Counted from the first letter of the stretch, positions 32,901-46,140 are shown. The stretch is DNA of 64,000 bases from Lophius americanus (GCA_037951165.1 JBBDHG010000008.1:2408501-2472500), one strand, 5' to 3'. A program made the numbers and translations. The notes: a model not told the origin generated them from the letters alone.

Positions 32901-32971
32901 AACACACACACACACACACACACACCAACACACGCATACACACACACACACACACACACATACACACACAC
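32901..32971. repeat. (AC)n microsatellite
   Basis: CA tract with CCAAC, CGCAT and CATAC interruptions. Confidence 0.93.
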
Positions 32972-33724
32972 TGACATGCCTCTTGAATGAATCCAAATGG
33001 CCACTAACTGCTTTGAGTTTCATGAGCCAAATAAATAAAATCATGGAGAAAAAAAGTTCAACCTCATCACAGCGTCGGATGATGAAGTTTCCCCCGCCTC
33101 GCCGCAAACCACATCATTTGCACGTGAAAAATTACCTTTATCATAAAACTCAAGTAAAATATGTGCAAAATTACCTTTATTTAGTGGGCCCTGAGGCCCG
33201 GGGCTGATTCAGAGCAGATCATGTGCACTGACTCATATGTGAAATACTCGAGTTGTTTTGAAGGCAAAACAAAAGACCTTCGTAAAAGCTGCATACTTTA
33301 AAAAATAAAAAAAAGAAGCTTTTTACAATGATCTCTTTCTCCCTTTGCACACTATTCATCACTGTTTTCGCAACTCGCCAACACCAAATTTACAGAAATC
33401 GAACTCGTACTCATTGATGAAAGCTTCCGCTGCCGGCTTGCTTTTTATTCTATCACGTGAATAAAAAAAAGGGGGGGGGAAAGGAATGCCAATACTTTTA
33501 GATTTAAAATCACAAACACTTAGCCTGGTCAAGCAAGTTTTTAAAAAGAAAGTAAATAATAATCAGACTTTTCAACTAGATAAAGTTACTAAAATCGTAG
33601 TTCAGTATTTCCTGAAAAAAAAGTATTTTTTTGTGTAATTCTTAGGTTAAGCATTTTTTTAAAAAAACTGACCTTTAGTAGACTTCTTTTGGTTGAATAA
33701 AGTTACATAGTTCTGTTTCTAAGT

Positions 33725-33885
33725 CCTTGTATGCTTTACTAGCGGAAGAAAGCGGTCACTTTGACTCATGTGGTGTTCCCCAGGGGTCCATCTTCGGTCC
33801 CTTAGTCTTTAGCATATACATGCTGCCACTGGGTGATACTATGAGCAGTGTGACAATCACTTTTTACTGTAAATAGTGACAGGAG
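33725..33885 (+). mobile_element. LINE reverse-transcriptase scrap
   Basis: Plus strand encodes GVPQGSIFGPLVFSIYMLPLG, the conserved palm block of L2-type LINE polymerases, preceded and followed by unrecognised sequence. The same block occurs at about 48240-48340. Confidence 0.75.
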
Positions 33886-35300
33886 TATAAAGGCTTTACC
33901 TGAATTTAACATGTATTTTCTATCAAATAATTGAATGTCAGCGGAACATCGTTAAACTCAGTCGGGCTTGCGTGAAATTTCAACAACTTAGCTTTTTAAG
34001 ATTCGGTCTATTGGACGTGAACTGATACGATCAAGTGTCCTTTATGTTTGTCTTGTTTTTATTTAATTAGATTATGTAATGTATATCCAAATGATTAAAT
34101 GGGTTTCTTTCACAATCACGCAGTTTGGCAACTTAATTGTTTTGTCAGTCTGTTAAACTCCATTAATTAGGGGAATTTTACATGTGAAAACTTAGTTGTA
34201 CCAAAACCATTAGATAAAGTTGGGCCTTTTCAAAGTAACTATGTTCAATCAACCCTAAGAAATTATATTAACCCTACCCTAGTACATTGAGTTCGACTAA
34301 AATCACTTTTTAATAGTGAAAGGAGACACTTTTATCATGCTGAAATATTTTCCTTGATGTCGTTAAGTACGTTCAAAGAGTCGTAGTTTTTTCGCTTTTT
34401 TTTGCTTCAGAACCTCATGACGTCACTTTATTTAACACAAATATAGCATCCGGGGTCACGGATGAGCAAGTATGAGGACATATCAGTTAACATTAGGAGG
34501 TAAAATATGTCCTCCACCTGCAAGCTCCGCTCCTGCAGCCGAGTTCTCAATCAACGTGTGGATACGCCTGTCTGGAGCGTGACCTTTCACCCCTGTGTTC
34601 TGGCCTCCTGGCAGGCGACCCCCTGACCCCGCTGCTGCTCAGGTGCTGCTGCAGGCGCACGGGGCGTCAGGCGCAAATGGCGAGCACCTGTCAACCCCCC
34701 CCCCCCGCTGCAAATGTTTAGCTATCGCTAAAGCTAATGTTCTGTAATTACTCGTAATGGTGTTTTTGATCCCTTTCTAAATGTTTCAATGCACACAAAG
34801 GGAAAGAAAAAAATGCACAAAATTGCTCATCACTAGCAGAACATGCTGGATATGTGAAATAACAGGTTGTTGTGCAGGGTCCGAGCAGATGCGAACAGGA
34901 TATTTAAAAAGTGAGTGGCTGGACTGAACTGTTTTACGGCGGTACGATCCGTGAATGCCGTCCAATTATTCACACATTTGTAGGTGATTAGTGAAAAACG
35001 TTGTGTGAACCAACAACATTCAGCACCTGCGCTGTCCACACATCACTTAAAACATGGCCAAATTCCAGTCCTCACCTAGGAAGCCCCTTTGGGCATTGTA
35101 CCCAACCCCGCCCCACCCTCAACAAAGGAGAAACACACACATCCCTGAGCACCTGCGTCATTATAAAAGTCTTTTGAACTTCACACTGGAAGTCAAATGC
35201 CACATGTGTCAGCACAAGACAGATGTAGTGCAGCTGGCTCTGGCCTCCAATTTCGTCTGCGATACAACCTTCTCATCCCTCCCTGCCTCCCCCGTTTACA

Positions 35301-35339
<39 letters not shown>

Positions 35340-38300
35340 TCGCCAGCAACCTCATCGCAGAAGCCTTCCGCACAACACTCACACTTTGAATCCAACATAT
35401 TTATAACATTTCAGTTTGATTCATTACAAATGCATGATGAGGTAAGTATAGATGAAAAAAACTCATCAGAGAGCTGCTTTAAAATGTGGGTTAATTCACT
35501 GATCCATATCATTTGGGAAGGTGTTGATGATTTGGTCTGAAGTGGATTGATGGCTGTCACATATTTTGAGTGTTAAATGTTAGTTTTAATTCATCAATTT
35601 GTATTTTCAAACATCTGTGTAAGGAAACTGTGAGAAACCCACAAAGTTGGCTTATCCTTTCCTCCTCAATTAAACTACAAACACTCGTACTGGAAAAAAA
35701 CCATGAACAATGCAACAATAACACACTGGGGGAAAAAAGGGCTATTTTTTATTGACAAGTGGAAAAAAACCCAAATTAGTTCAATACGATATATCTGTGT
35801 ATTATGGGGAGAAACGATTTTGTTTTCGGTATTGATCTTTCTTTAAAAAATATAGAACCGTTGATTTTTCAAGTGATTTTAATTTGGGATTCTTTTGAGG
35901 ATTTGATTGAACCAATACGAGGATGTTAGAGAACAAAACATGCTCACGTTTTCTCTTTCTGATTGAACTGAAGGAACGATCTATCCATTCTGCACTTGCG
36001 TTTGTATGGATATTTGTCTCATTTTTTTAACGTTTGGTTTGTTTCTTTTAACTTCCTTTTTATTTGTTGGCTGCCGCTGTACCTGGTATGTAAATCCTTG
36101 AAGGATCTAAATAAAATCTTTTCTCTAAAATCTCCTTTCTTGGTCACTGTTCATGCTTTACAACCTCCAAACAACTTGAGGTGGTGGAATAAGTAGAATT
36201 AAGAAAACGACCAGTGAGAATTGTTGACTTAATGTTAAAGGGAAGTCCACGAGATTTCCCATTAAGAACGTTCAGGCTGCAGTGACATTTCTTGGCCTTT
36301 AGGGGTCAGTATTGACTTCCTCCCCTCCACCCAGCGAGCCCGTCATCTGTTACAGCTCTAATTGCTTTTCCATTATGCACAGCAGTGAGTTCGCGCTGAA
36401 CATGCTTGGAATAGCAAACCTCCCTCAGGATAAGTAAGATAATCTTAAAAAATGAACAAAATGCAACTAAATGGATTAGAAACCGAAAATAATACTCCTA
36501 TTTCATAACCGAGATGCTTTTAAAAGTTCATTTGGATTTTTTTCCCCTCAGAAACACTGAGATTATTTCAAAATAGCACACACTATCCGCAAAATGCGTC
36601 TGTAGGAGACGAATGATGGTTTGCCCCTGCGTTTAGAGGTTTAGCAGCCAGAATCAACTGTATAGGGTTTCACACCTCAGTCATTTTAACAGTCAGGGGT
36701 TAATTAAGAAATAACTGGCATGTTTGTTTCTCAGTTGTTCGCAGCGCAAAGCTTCACCACACCTTTTTCTCATTATAGCTGCTTTAAATTTATGTTACAT
36801 TTCAGGTGGGAAAAGAGAACAAGCCAGAACGGCGATACAATCCAGATGCAATTCGTGAACTCTTTTCATCTTTATTTTGTCCTTGCTATTGTTCCGTCTT
36901 CTGGAAATAAGGCTTATATTAGAGCGGAGGAGCGCTTTCTGCTTTTGGCAAACATCTCCGCATGAAGCCGCATAATTTACGTTGACTAATTTCACCCAGA
37001 CAAGACACATCTCCAGGCTTTTGTTGTCCAAAATATGTAATTTCTGTGTGAAAACATTTTGAGATGAAGAGCCTGCTGAGATTTTGCAGTAGAAAAGTGG
37101 CCGATCAGCAGCAAGACAATCTGGGCTTCTCCTTGTCATCTGTTAAGCCCCCTTCACTATACAACCCCCCCACCTCCTCCTCATTGTGAATAGTGATTAC
37201 TAGCCTGTTAGGTTGTTTCAGATCTCTCATGTGATCTGCAGCCCGGCAGCGTCTGGAAGCACTTCAGCAGACACACAAGCCCAGTGTTCCGATCCTGACC
37301 GAAGCAGGAGAGGCTACGCAGCCGTCTAGGAAAGACGTTTCTTTTCTCAGTCTTGGCATAACTGTCCAGGTCAAATTAAACTGAATGGGCCTGTGATTGC
37401 GGCGGATTAAGCTCCAGATCCTGCATACATTCTTGACCATGTATAGTGACGGCGGCAGGAATCGTAAAACCCGAGTTGACCTAGAAGCCCATCACGGATA
37501 GAATAAACATCGCTGTGAGCTGATAACATCCAGTCTGCACGAAGATCCTCGATGTCACATAATAACTGCTGTGAGAGTCTCTTGTTTGACGCGAGAGGAA
37601 CAAACGTGAAATGTATATCTCTGTTTCTTCACATTAAACCAGAATAAGAAAACACAGAAAAGAAGTGAAACAAACAAATATTGTTCGTATCTACAACAGG
37701 AGCCTTTTTTCCCCCACGCATGAGGCCCGGGAGTTTTCTCAGAAATACACAACTTTCAAAAATACACAAGCGTCCAGACCACAATAATAAACAACGCTTC
37801 AATTTTTTTCAAGTGCTCGTCCTCCCCGCTCAGTCATTTTCACAAAGTCCTCCCAAGAAGACTTAGTGCATTGTCCTCCAAAAAGGTGGCCCGTCTCCAA
37901 GCATGTGTGGTTGTGAAGTGTTCCAGAGAGGGACTGAACTCAACCCTGGGAGGACGGCGGTTGAATGTAGTCAGATATCACTGAGGAAACGCAAACATTT
38001 ATTTTAAGATCTGGGGTTTGGTAATTGCCACATGTTGGTTAAAATAACGAGGTCAAATATGAGAATCACAGATAGCTGGGTTTACATGGACCGCAAGCTG
38101 CTGATTAGGATCGGTATAAAAGCCCAACCAAACGCTCCATGTAAACATTCCAATCAAGATTAAAATGCCCAAACTGATTGACATCTCATCGGGTTGCAGA
38201 GCGGGAGGCGTGGCGGTGCAGTGGTTCGCACAGCTGCATCACAGCAAGAAGTTTTTGGGGAGTTCATGTCTACCTCTGGCTGGCTTTTCTGTGAGGAGAT

Positions 38301-39765
38301 GAGAGAGAGACGTTTCAGACAAGGAATTACGTCATCAGCGCTGGACGTGGAGGCCACCGCTTTTCTAACGTGCTTCGAATTCAGGCCTTGTTCTGCGCTT
38401 TTTAGCAAGTTACAATTACACTGTCCTGTCAGGCTTCAGTGGTGGAATAGTCCCTACATGTAAGTTAGCTCTTGAAACGTCTTTAAATGGTTAGGCGGCC
38501 CGTGCTACCCAGCGAAACAAATCTGGCGTTTAAGTGATGTGACTGATTACGCCCTTTGACCTTGTAGCAGAAGCGACAAAATCTGAACAGAAGTGGTCAG
38601 CTGGACACATTTTGAGACGTATGACTCTAACAGCTAAGTCTCATAGCTGTACGAGGTATATGCTCATATTCACGACGCTTCGCGTGACTTAGAAGGAAAT
38701 CTGAATCAATCAGAACCTATAAGGGCTCTTTTTGAACAAAACCCAATAATAAATCCACCGGTAAACGGTGAAGGAACATGCTAGGATAAAACATTTGAAC
38801 AGGAACTTTATCAAAACAACATATTTTTTTTATGTTAGAGCTCATCTGGGTTCCACTGTCGCATCCAAAAAAAAAAAAGTCTGGCCGCGATTTTCCAAGG
38901 TTTTCAAATGTCTTTTAGATACAGTCTGTTTTTGTTCAAAATCACTTCTACACCAGCGGGGAGTTTGAGATTTGTCGATGTTCATCCAGCTTGAATCCGA
39001 TGAACTCATGTCCAACAAACACTTCAAAACATGGAGATCAACCTTTTCCCCCCGCAGGACAGAATTGTTTGCTGTTACTCAGGTTTGACTGTTTAGAAAT
39101 GAAAGACTAACATTTAATTGGTTAAGTAACGCGACAGGCATCACTTCTAATTCGACGTGAAGTTACACCATCGGTGTGCCGGATAAGTTTATGTGTAAAC
39201 CGATGGGATTCGTTGCTTTATCAGCTTTACATTAACTCTTCAAATGTAATCCCTCAGTAACTGGCGGAGACCAAAAGAATTTTTTTTTAACTTAATTTTC
39301 TAAAATACTCAATTTTTTTCTCCTTCTTCATTGATTTCTGTCATTAGAGAGGAAAATACCGATTATTCAAGAAAGATAAAATTATCATAAAAGACAGATT
39401 TCCCCACACCTGAACCCACCATCCACTTGGTAGGACAGAGAGCGATAGGTTATTATTTCCAGACTTCATTTAGTTTTTTAAGTTTTAGATTCATTTGTTT
39501 TATGGGACTGATGTTCTACCTCTTGCTCAAATACATCTTAGATGACTTTACATCCAATGTCTTGCAACAATAAATCAAGGCACTGCACAAATCAGTGGAC
39601 ATAAATGTTTACATTCATATGACCCGACATACCCGCAGGAGTCTAGACTTGATTGCTATCTGAGGCCGAGTGAGGACACACGGATGGACGGGATGTTAAA
39701 GGTTGCTAGCAAATGTTATCATCGTTACATGCATGACCTTCAAAGACCCAGCAACAAAAAGGGGT
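33886..39765. other. Intergenic, no gene recognised
   Basis: No exon, tRNA or other gene I can support. It contains a C-run (35303-35338) and a degenerate SINE-like piece near 38205-38270 (GGCGGTGCAGTGGTTCGCAC). Open frames of up to about 110 codons have no recognisable domain. Confidence 0.4.
35303..35338. repeat. Poly(C) tract
   Basis: 36 consecutive C residues. It creates a polyproline frame that is not a gene, and is a likely site of sequencing length error. Confidence 0.95.
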
Positions 39766-39769
39766 CACA

Positions 39770-40015
39770 AATCAGTGTACTTCTAGTGCCGGTCCCGAGC
39801 CCGGATATATGGGGAGGGTTACGTGAGGAAGGGTATCCAGCGTAAAATCTATGCAGAATCGATAAAAGGAAAATGAAACTGATCTCCAAACTGGATCCAT
39901 TGGGGTTAACAAATACTGGTACTGTTAGCCTGCAGGGTGCCAGGCTAACAGTACCAGCGGTCACCATGAATGGAAGCCGATTATCCACTATCGTGACCCC
40001 AAAAGAAGATATGCA
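39770..40015 (+). mobile_element. LINE 3' tail with hairpin inside
   Basis: GGATATATGGGGAGGGTTAC and GTGAGGAAGGGTATCCAGCG are typical of the 3' untranslated end of a fish RTE-like LINE. Inside it, 39916-39957 is a perfect 17-bp inverted repeat with an 8-base loop. The sequence ends in TATCGTGACCCC, also typical of that tail. Confidence 0.65.
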
Positions 40016-40194
40016 CGATGTTTGAAAGTGGGTGGACCCTGGGCCTTACTCATCTGGAGGTTCCTGCTGGAGGAACTGGGTGATAAGAAGCTTTGTTAGT
40101 GTCTCCAAATTTGGAATAGCTTTGTCCTAGTGGTCAATATTGTCACAATATTTTCAATGTAAAAGCATCTCACTGCTTAACATTCAGGAGAATT

Positions 40195-40262
40195 TATTAA
40201 TTATTCGTAACCACTTCGTAACCACTCCTCTTCAGGGTCACGTTGGCTGGAGCCTATCACAG
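40195..40262 (+). repeat. Short interspersed repeat fragment
   Basis: TAACCACTCCTCTTCAGGGT and GGCTGGAGCCTATCACAGC match the family at 2070 and 26930. Confidence 0.6.
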
Positions 40263-40497
40263 CATTTAGTAACTCAAATACTCGGTATGTCCCTTAGAGG
40301 TTGGTGGAGACCAAAAGAGCGCTAAAAACAGTGAATTATTTTACTTGGGACGATAACGCTGCCCATTTTCTTTCGCTCCATCTGTCCCGGGTGACTTGTG
40401 TTAGCTATGACAACTTTATTTTGCACAAAAAGCTCAGGGCTGATTTTGGAATGACACTGCCCTCTAGTGGTCAATATGTGCCGCACCACTGCTTTCT

Positions 40498-40548
40498 GTG
40501 TGTGTGTGTACATGTGTGTGTGTACATGTGTGTGTGTGAGCGTGTGTG
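40498..40548. repeat. (TG)n tract with TACA interruptions
   Basis: TG dinucleotides interrupted twice by TACA. Confidence 0.85.
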
Positions 40549-41900
40549 ACAGATAATAATTCACCTCTAACGGTGTGTTTCTCCTGAAAAATGTTTTCAT
40601 TCTCCACTATAACTGTTTCATTTTTTATTAGCACAAACTTTAGTAGAAAAATAATGAAAACCCCAACGCAGCTTGTGCAGACATCCAGTTGACTGAGACG
40701 TCTATTTCCCCAACACGGTTGACTACTGAACATCAAACAACCATCATGATTTTGTTCATAAACACATAATCCATAAGCAAAGATGTTAAAGTATCTAGAG
40801 GAAGATTCTGTGCAGTGCAAGGGGAGTCATTCAGCGAATTCTGCTCTGATAAATTAAGACATCGTGGTCACAGTTTCATGCTAGTGCCATTCACTTTATA
40901 TTGCATGCTCACAAATTACATTACACATGAGGGTTTCCGCTCTGCCCAGTCCGCTGCACAAGCTTTAACTGGTTTCATCGCATGCAAGTCGGGCGAACCA
41001 GCATTTCTCGGGTGTAAGTGGTGAAGCTAGCGGCATAAGGCTGGTTAGCAGGAGCAAAGGATAGCCAAATAGTCATAAGATGATCCGCTACAAGGTTTCA
41101 AATTAAAAGCTCTCAGTGGACCCTTTTACTTCTTAACAAGACTTTTATTGTGAAGCAGCAGCGGTAATGTCTTTCAAAAAAAAATTCATTGAATGCAAGG
41201 CTTCAAGGTTGTGGTGCCACTACACCCTCATCTATGGGCTCGACTGGAGCAACCGCTGAGTCAAGTCTCACACCTTTATTCAGCTTCATATCAAAACCAT
41301 TCGGGAAGGTTTTTAATCCGGAATAACCCGGTTCCACATTTGTTCCAATTTGAGTTTGTCTTTTGGAGTAACAGTTTAACTGAATAAGACGCACTGTACA
41401 TTCGTTTTTCATGAGTGACCACCAGTGGGCTGCTATATGTGACAGGGGAAGTGTAAGTTAACTTTAAAAGCCTCGGGGAGAGTGTGTGTGAGTGTGTGTT
41501 AGTGTCTGATCCTGGTATCTGAGCACGGAACGAATCACAGCAGCAGACTAAACACAAGGGGAACTCATCTTCCAGTAGTGAGTCATGATTTTTAAAAATA
41601 TATTCTCATTCTTACCTACACTTTTTCAGTCACTTCAAGAAAAAAAAAAAACACACGTACAAACAGGTAAAATGTCAAACATAGGGAGGACAAAGTGCAA
41701 ATATTTTGGCTCCGCTTCGTTTTCTTTTGTTTTTTCTGTTCATTTTTTTTTTTTAACTCAGGAACTTCTTCAATTTTCTGCTCCATCTTTCTTTTCTCCG
41801 ACAGCAGGCGTACAGATGCCTTCCCTCTGTGCCCTCTGCTCTCAACTCAGCTTCTGGATTCTTGTCTTCTCACACCAGACGACCTACTGGGGACAGAAAG

Positions 41901-41901
<1 letters not shown>

Positions 41902-41961
<60 letters not shown>
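41902..41961. repeat. (GA)n microsatellite
   Basis: About 29 GA units. It encodes RERE/ESES artefact frames. Confidence 0.96.
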
Positions 41962-41962
<1 letters not shown>

Positions 41963-42184
41963 ATTCAATCATGTGTTTTAATGTCCAGCTTGCAGACGCG
42001 CTCATGTGTCGCTGACGAGACGACGGCAAACTACGTATCAGCATCTAATACAGTATGATAACATCTATAATTATAATTAAAGGTTATGTTTCTGAATAAT
42101 CATCCGGATGTTAATGCCACACTCAGTCCTTTTATGTCACACAGATGATACATCTACTTAATTATTCCATGTGGGTTTGAATCC

Positions 42185-42262
42185 AGAGCTATTGGACTTC
42201 TTTTTTTACTGAAGACGTTTTGCCTCTCATCCAAGTACTTCATTCTTACACTCCCAAAAAGT
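42185..42262 (-). repeat. Repeat fragment with GGATGAGAGGCAAAACGTC
   Basis: On the minus strand the text CTTGGATGAGAGGCAAAACG is a widespread vertebrate repeat word. A related piece with AACTTCATCCAGGAGGCTTC is at 63195-63265 on the plus strand. It may derive from a Penelope-like element, but this is not provable here. Confidence 0.45.
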
Positions 42263-42299
42263 CAGGGGTATCATGGATTCATCATGGCCGCCGCAAATC

Positions 42300-43190
42300 T
42301 ATCGCGTTAACGCGATAGCTCAAGAAACTGTCACATGGATCACTTACAAACTTTATACCCAAGTACAGCTTAGTTTAAGGAAGAACTGCAATGATTTTGG
42401 GGAAAGGTCAGAAGGTGTGTTTTTTAACACAAGGGGGAGCTTTATCTACAAAATACTTCGGATTTAGTTCAAATTTGGTGTATATGAATCGATTTGAGGA
42501 GACCTATCTTGTATTCATCGTGTTTTAATCTTATACTACATGTTTTATTCACTAGAGGGAGCTTTGTTACAAAAAATACTGTTTTTCCGACATAATTTCA
42601 GATCTGACTTATATATATATATGTCGTATATTATATTGTACTTAAATCGCTCATATTTTACTCACTAGGGGGAGCTCTTTTACCGATGTTTTGGACATAA
42701 TTCTAAAAACTATTTCATAGATCATGTTAATAGATACAAAATGTTAAATGTTGAGCGTTGTGCGAGGAAGGTCTGGAATGATTTTGGGAAGCGAATCCAC
42801 GCGGTTCAGTTGTTCACCGTTGGTCCGATTTAGTACAAATTTGGTGGCTATGAATTGACTCCAGGAGAGTTCATTATACTGTTCCCTCTAATAGTACACA
42901 ATTTATTCACCAGGGGGAGCTTTGTTTTACAAGAAACATAATTTTTTCCGGACATAAACTCCTCACCGTTGTGCCAATTTATGCAATTTATTGATATGCA
43001 TTGGGCGCATATGAATCAACTCAAGGAGATAAATCTCGTACATATTATTGTATATTTTACTCTTATAGTTCATATTTCACCCTCTAGGGGAAACCTTTTC
43101 ACAAAAATACTGTGGACATGACATTTAAATAGATTAATTAGAGCCATTAGAGGCATTAGAGGCTGTCGGCCATGACACCATATGTCTAGT
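42300..43190. repeat. Unnamed interspersed repeat with AGGGGGAGC boxes
   Basis: It is built of loosely repeated modules: a box CTCACTAGGGGGAGC or variants (about 42430, 42548, 42661, 42906, 43081), an AAATACTGTTTT/GGACATAA block, and a block TTGGTCCGATTTAGTACAAATTTGGTG. The same modules in the same order occur at 51660-52320. No coding potential is evident. Confidence 0.75.
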
Positions 43191-43890
43191 TCATCCTATC
43201 CTTTATTTTACCAGGTGAAATCCTCTCCCAGTGGCCATGGAGTTTGGGCGTTATGTGCGGCTGTTCTAGGACTTTGCTTTTCTGCACAGAAACCTCAGTT
43301 GTTGTACCTGGAATGTGTTGGAGCAATTCCTCTGCAGCTGGACGACCTCGCGGTGTAAGACCTTTTGTAACAACAAGGTTATTGGCTGGAGCCCCCGTTG
43401 GAACGAGCCTCTTGTAAGGGGTCTCCAGGCAAGAACCCATTTCAATGCTACACAGAAATTCGAGTGTTTAAACAACAGAGGGTGAGGATTATTAGATAAC
43501 TGCTAATAAACATACTATTGCGGCTGACTGTCGATTCAAAAAACGATCAGACCACGGCAGATTAAGTAATCAGTAGAAATTAATGACGTCCACACATGTT
43601 CCATACTCTGTTTATTCTATTCATTGTCTACATCACAGCGCCTGTTTCCACACGTCATTGTAAAGACAATAGCAAAAAAACACTAGCGAACACCTGAAAT
43701 CCAATCCGCAAAATGGTCAAATAAACCAAAAAGCGTCCAATGAGACCAACAGAAACTATCACCAATGGAGCTCATCTTACCGGTGAGCAACCAGACGTAA
43801 ACAGGTGAGTGTAAACTGATCAGCTCTGAGGACACACCTGGAATGACCCTCCCCCAGCCCACGAGCCAATGCAGAGTGTGTTAGCTAGGC
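43191..43890. other. Intergenic, no gene recognised
   Basis: A minus-strand open frame (43186-43440) has no recognisable domain. Nothing else seen. Confidence 0.4.
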
Positions 43891-43892
43891 CG

Positions 43893-44830
43893 CAACTAAC
43901 GAATATTTTGATAGTCGATTAATCGTTTCAATAATTTGTCGATTAATCAGCAAATTTTTTCTTGTTGTTGAATAAATGTAAAGTCAAAATAAGAATAAGT
44001 ACACAATTATGAAACGGCTCTTATTTTGCTATCAGCTTTTGAATCTAGCTTTAGGTTGTTTGAGGCACAAGCAAACTAACAATGAAAACAATACAGATAA
44101 ATTCTTCGACCCCAAAATGTCTTTTTAATAAACTTTACTGCTTTTATAACAGAGGTTTAAACCAAACAGGTTGCTATACCAACAGTGTATTTCCTGAACT
44201 GTAATTTAGTCCTTTCATGTTGCATCACATCACTGCTGATACGAAAGGTAAATAAAATGTATGAATAATATATGAAAATAGAGAACTTTTTCTGGAATCA
44301 AATCAAACATTCATGTAAATTTAGGAATATAGACAACAGTCAGGGCTTTATGCATTCTGTAGTCAACAACTACATTAGGATGAATCGTTTACTAGTTGGA
44401 TGCAGCCTACATTGGACACGCCCACACGCAGAGACGTGTACACTAGACAGGCTGCAACACACTTTCGGCAGTAATGTGTAACGTGTCCAAGAGCATTTTA
44501 ATGTGTATGATTTTAACGCAGGGCAAGTTTGTAACGTGAAGAGCATCGTCGTGATTTAATAATAGTTATTTTGTACTCACGTCATTTACAATTCACTACA
44601 TATCAAACAGCAGGTTAAACTCAACAGAAGCGTTAAGTAAATGCCCTTTAACATGGAGCTAGCTAGCCAGCTAACTAGCTCAGAGACACGAGTCTTCATC
44701 GTCTACAGAGCTAACGTGTTTACTTCCATCGTATTCCACGGTGTCAGAGGCAGTGTGTCCGATGACATCACCGACTAAAGGACTATTAAATTCGTCAACA
44801 ACTAATTTCATAATGGATTATTGTCGATTA
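43893..44830. repeat. Interspersed repeat with TCGATTAATCG ends
   Basis: It starts CGCAACTAACGAATATTTTG followed by TAGTCGATTAATCGTTTC. It ends near ATTATTGTCGATTAAG, with ACAACTAATTTCATAATGGA before it. These ends are typical of a dispersed fish element of the DNA-transposon type. The interior has no transposase I can recognise. Confidence 0.55.
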
Positions 44831-45362
44831 AGTGTAGTATTAAAGTGAAAAAGGATTGCATTAAAAACGTTAAAAGTGAAGTGTAGTATTAAAGTAAAAA
44901 AGGATCGCATTAAAAACGTTAAAAGTGAAGTGTAGTATTAAAGTAAAAAAGGATCGCATTAAAAACGTTAAAAGTGAAGTGTTGTATTAAAGTAGAAAAG
45001 GATCGCATTAAAAACGTTAAAAACGAAGTTTAGTATTAAAGTGAAAAAGAATCGCATTAATAACGTTAAAAGTGAAATGTAGTATTAAAGTAAAAAAGGA
45101 TCGCATTAAAAACGTTAAAAGTGAAGTGTAGTATTAAAGTAGAAAAGGATCGCATTAAAAACGTTAAAAGTGAAGTGTAGTATTAAAGTAGAAAAGGATC
45201 GCATTAAAAACGTTAAAAGTGAAGTGTAGTATTGAAGTAGAAAAGGATCGCATTAAAAACGTTAAAAGTGAAGTGTAGTGTTAAAGTAGAAAAGGATCGC
45301 ATTAAAAACGTTAAAAGTGAAGTGTAGTATTAAAGTAAAAAAGGATCGCATTAAAAACGATA
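44831..45362. repeat. 49-bp tandem array
   Basis: About eleven copies of a 49-base unit containing GTGTAGTATTAAAGTA, AAAAGGATCGCATT and AAAAACGTTAAAAGTGAA. Copies differ by one to three substitutions. Downstream (to about 45480) the pattern decays into looser AAAGTA words. The array starts exactly at the end of the preceding interspersed repeat. Confidence 0.93.
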
Positions 45363-45864
45363 TGAAAGTAAAATGTATAGAAGTAAAACGTAGCAGAATA
45401 TAAGTACATAAGTATGAAGGAAAAAAGGATTAAAGTAAAAAAGATAAACGTAAAGTGTACTGTAGTAATATAACGTAATGTAAACGTAGAAATGAGTAGC
45501 ATACAAAAAAAAGATTATAAAAGTGAAGGAAAACACAAATTGAAACAAAAAAAAAAGGCCCAACAACAACTAAAGTAACAAGTCTATGAAATTGTAAGTA
45601 ATAAAGAATACCGACACTTGCGATAAATGTAGGGAGCAGAAGTTGAGAGTAGTAAGACAAATAAATACTCAAATAAAAGTACAGATACCAGAAAAATGAA
45701 ATGTCCTTGCCGAGAAAAATAAACTCTGTAAAAAATAATATCTTCTCGTATTTCATTTCTTTGGGGCGTTTATTAATTTTAATATCTTAGACACAATAAA
45801 TCAACAAGTGAAAATTTTTTTGCTCAAGCATGTTCTTGAACAGGAAACAAAAATCCATCTTTTT

Positions 45865-46140
45865 TTGGGTTGTATCTAGTTACATGAGGACAAGTACGGT
45901 GTTAAGGACAGGAACATGGAAGGACAGATGGTGGTAGATTTTGCAAAAAAGAATGTAAATTGCTGTGGTGAACCCAGATTTGAAGAAGAGGGAGGAGCAA
46001 GAGGATGACTTATAAGAGCGGAGGTAGGAGAACGCAGGTGGACTACATTTTGTACACAAGATGCAACCTGAAAGAGATCGGAGACTGCGAGGTGGTGACA
46101 GGGAAGAACATAAACAGGCAGCATAGAATGGAAGAATGTA
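45865..46140 (+). mobile_element. LINE endonuclease-domain fragment
   Basis: Plus strand reads KKREEQEDDL, then after a frame change MTYKSGGRRTQVDYILYTRC and NLKEIGDCEVVTG. These are the C-terminal blocks of the apurinic endonuclease domain of an RTE-like fish LINE, likely of the same family as the RT scrap at 12935. Truncated. Confidence 0.75.

Larger units (their letters stand above)
31011..33724. other. Intergenic, simple-repeat rich
   Basis: No gene. It is dominated by CA/TG tracts and a GGACAC hexamer tract, listed separately. Confidence 0.5.

Noticed and set aside
31321..32971. CRISPR-like arrays
   Set aside because: The repeats are simple CA/TG tracts without unique spacers, and this is a vertebrate genome.
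35054..35406. Polyproline open frames
   Set aside because: They run through a 36-base C tract, and nothing around them is recognisable.
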